From contig DATIYQ010000212.1 of assembly GCA_035517515.1 (NCBI GenBank), forward strand, positions 1-5,913: 5,913 nt of DNA, given 5' to 3'. The stretch comes from JOPF136 sp035517515 (GTDB taxonomy: Bacteria > Acidobacteriota > Terriglobia > Acidiferrales > UBA7541). The position numbers and the translations under genes were made by a program. Below are positions 5,575 to 5,913 of this stretch, one piece after another (position 1 is the first letter of the stretch; every line of letters begins with the position of its first letter). The notes under the pieces were generated by a model. The model had not been told where the DNA came from. It ran no database searches and saw nothing but the letters and a program-made list of their open reading frames with translations.

Positions 5575-5913
5575 TTGGCAAAAGCCGTGAAGCTGACGGC
5601 GCGGGCCAAAGCCGCGGGTTGAGCGGCCAAGCTGAGTCCCGGGACTCTGGACTCCGTGTTGAGCCGCCTGCCGCGGCAAACTGACCCCAACGTGCTCGTA
5701 GGCTTTGACACCTACGACGACGCCGGGGTGTATCTGCTCAACTCCGGGCAGGCGCTGGTGCAGACCGTGGATATCCTCACGCCCATCGCAGACGATCCCG
5801 CGCAGTTCGGGCAAATCGCCGCCGCCAATTCCTTGAGCGACGTATACGCCATGGGCGGCCGGCCGCTCTCTGCGCTTTCCATCGTATGTTTTCCGGCCAA
5901 TGACCCACCTGAG
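5575..5913 (+). CDS. selD: Selenide, water dikinase SelD, selenocysteine-containing, 5' part (continues past the window)
   Basis: The first 113 codons of SelD, which makes selenophosphate from selenide and ATP for selenocysteine and selenouridine synthesis. The frame contains an in-frame TGA at 5620-5622 (residue 16). Read as Sec it gives VKLTARAKAAGUAAKLSP, which lines up with E. coli SelD IRLTQYSHGAGCGCKISP: U16 falls on catalytic Cys17 and K19 on essential Lys20. After the TGA the family pattern continues unbroken: VGFDTYDDAGVYLL (42-55) with the metal/ATP-binding Asp, QTVDILTPIADDP (63-75), and the glycine-rich block IAAANSLSDVYAMGG (81-95). Start is TTG 5575 with Shine-Dalgarno GGAGGG. 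Because conservation resumes exactly on both sides of the TGA, recoding is much more likely than a nonsense mutation. The C-terminal two thirds lie outside the window. An ordinary caller would lose residues 1-16 or the whole gene. Confidence 0.9.
5620..5622 (+). other. In-frame TGA recoded as selenocysteine (selD residue 16)
   Basis: The TGA sits at the catalytic Cys/Sec site of SelD, four residues N-terminal to the conserved L-S-P and three before the essential Lys (K19). SelD proteins with Sec at this position are known in other bacteria and in animal SPS2. The direct evidence is homology on both sides in one frame plus the adjoining hairpin; insertion of Sec itself is inferred. Confidence 0.85.
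5623..5667 (+). promoter_or_regulatory. Candidate bacterial SECIS element of selD
   Basis: Directly after the TGA, GCGGC (5623-5627) pairs with GCCGC (5663-5667) as a lower stem. GAGTCC (5634-5639) pairs with GGACTC (5649-5654) as an upper 6-bp stem. The middle is an internal loop with partial pairing (A5629-U5660, A5630-U5659, C5632-G5656). The apical loop 5640-5648 starts C-G, so a G is among its first two bases, and it begins 17 nt after the TGA. As I recall, bacterial SECIS elements need an apical G in that place and about 16-37 nt from the UGA, for SelB binding. A competing 5-bp hairpin (5634-5638 with 5643-5647) exists. Fold inspected by eye, not computed. Confidence 0.65.

Noticed and set aside
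5575..5622. selD as a pseudogene broken by a nonsense mutation
   Set aside because: The stop lies exactly on the known Sec/Cys site, conservation resumes in frame at once, and a SECIS-like hairpin follows; a random nonsense mutation would be unlikely to fall there.

Overview
The window is GC-rich bacterial DNA with every supported gene on the + strand, in tightly packed order: two incomplete genes at the edges and five complete ones between. The gene mix (several soluble NADPH-type oxidoreductases, a small K+-channel-like protein, a PaaI-type thioesterase and selD) and the codon use would fit a soil-type, high-GC bacterium such as an acidobacterium. That placement is inference only; no phylogenetic marker is present.

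Layout: 1-441 is the C-terminal part of a zeta-crystallin-type NADPH:quinone reductase. 582-1592 is a complete second zinc-free MDR (medium-chain dehydrogenase/reductase) from a different subgroup. 1648-2808 is a membrane protein with a K+-channel pore module and the unusual filter TLGLGD. 2936-3811 is a beta-hydroxyacid dehydrogenase of the 3-hydroxyisobutyrate dehydrogenase superfamily, preceded by a perfect 6-bp hairpin with a GNRA loop directly upstream of a strong Shine-Dalgarno. 4002-5039 is an aldo/keto reductase with an intact D-Y-K-H tetrad. 5036-5497 is a hot-dog thioesterase whose ATG overlaps the reductase stop (ATGA). 5575-5913 is the start of selD (selenide, water dikinase).

The most notable feature is at the right end. 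selD reads through an in-frame TGA at 5620-5622, exactly where the catalytic Cys/Sec of SelD belongs, so the protein is very probably itself a selenoprotein. A long imperfect hairpin (5623-5667) follows the TGA immediately and has the geometry of a bacterial SECIS element. A standard gene caller would stop at the TGA and either miss the gene or truncate its N-terminus.

The four oxidoreductases plus the thioesterase look like general carbonyl, quinone or acyl-CoA housekeeping functions rather than one pathway. Only the aldo/keto reductase and thioesterase pair is clearly coupled. No mobile element, CRISPR array, tRNA or rRNA was seen. No gene-free stretch exceeds 190 bases.
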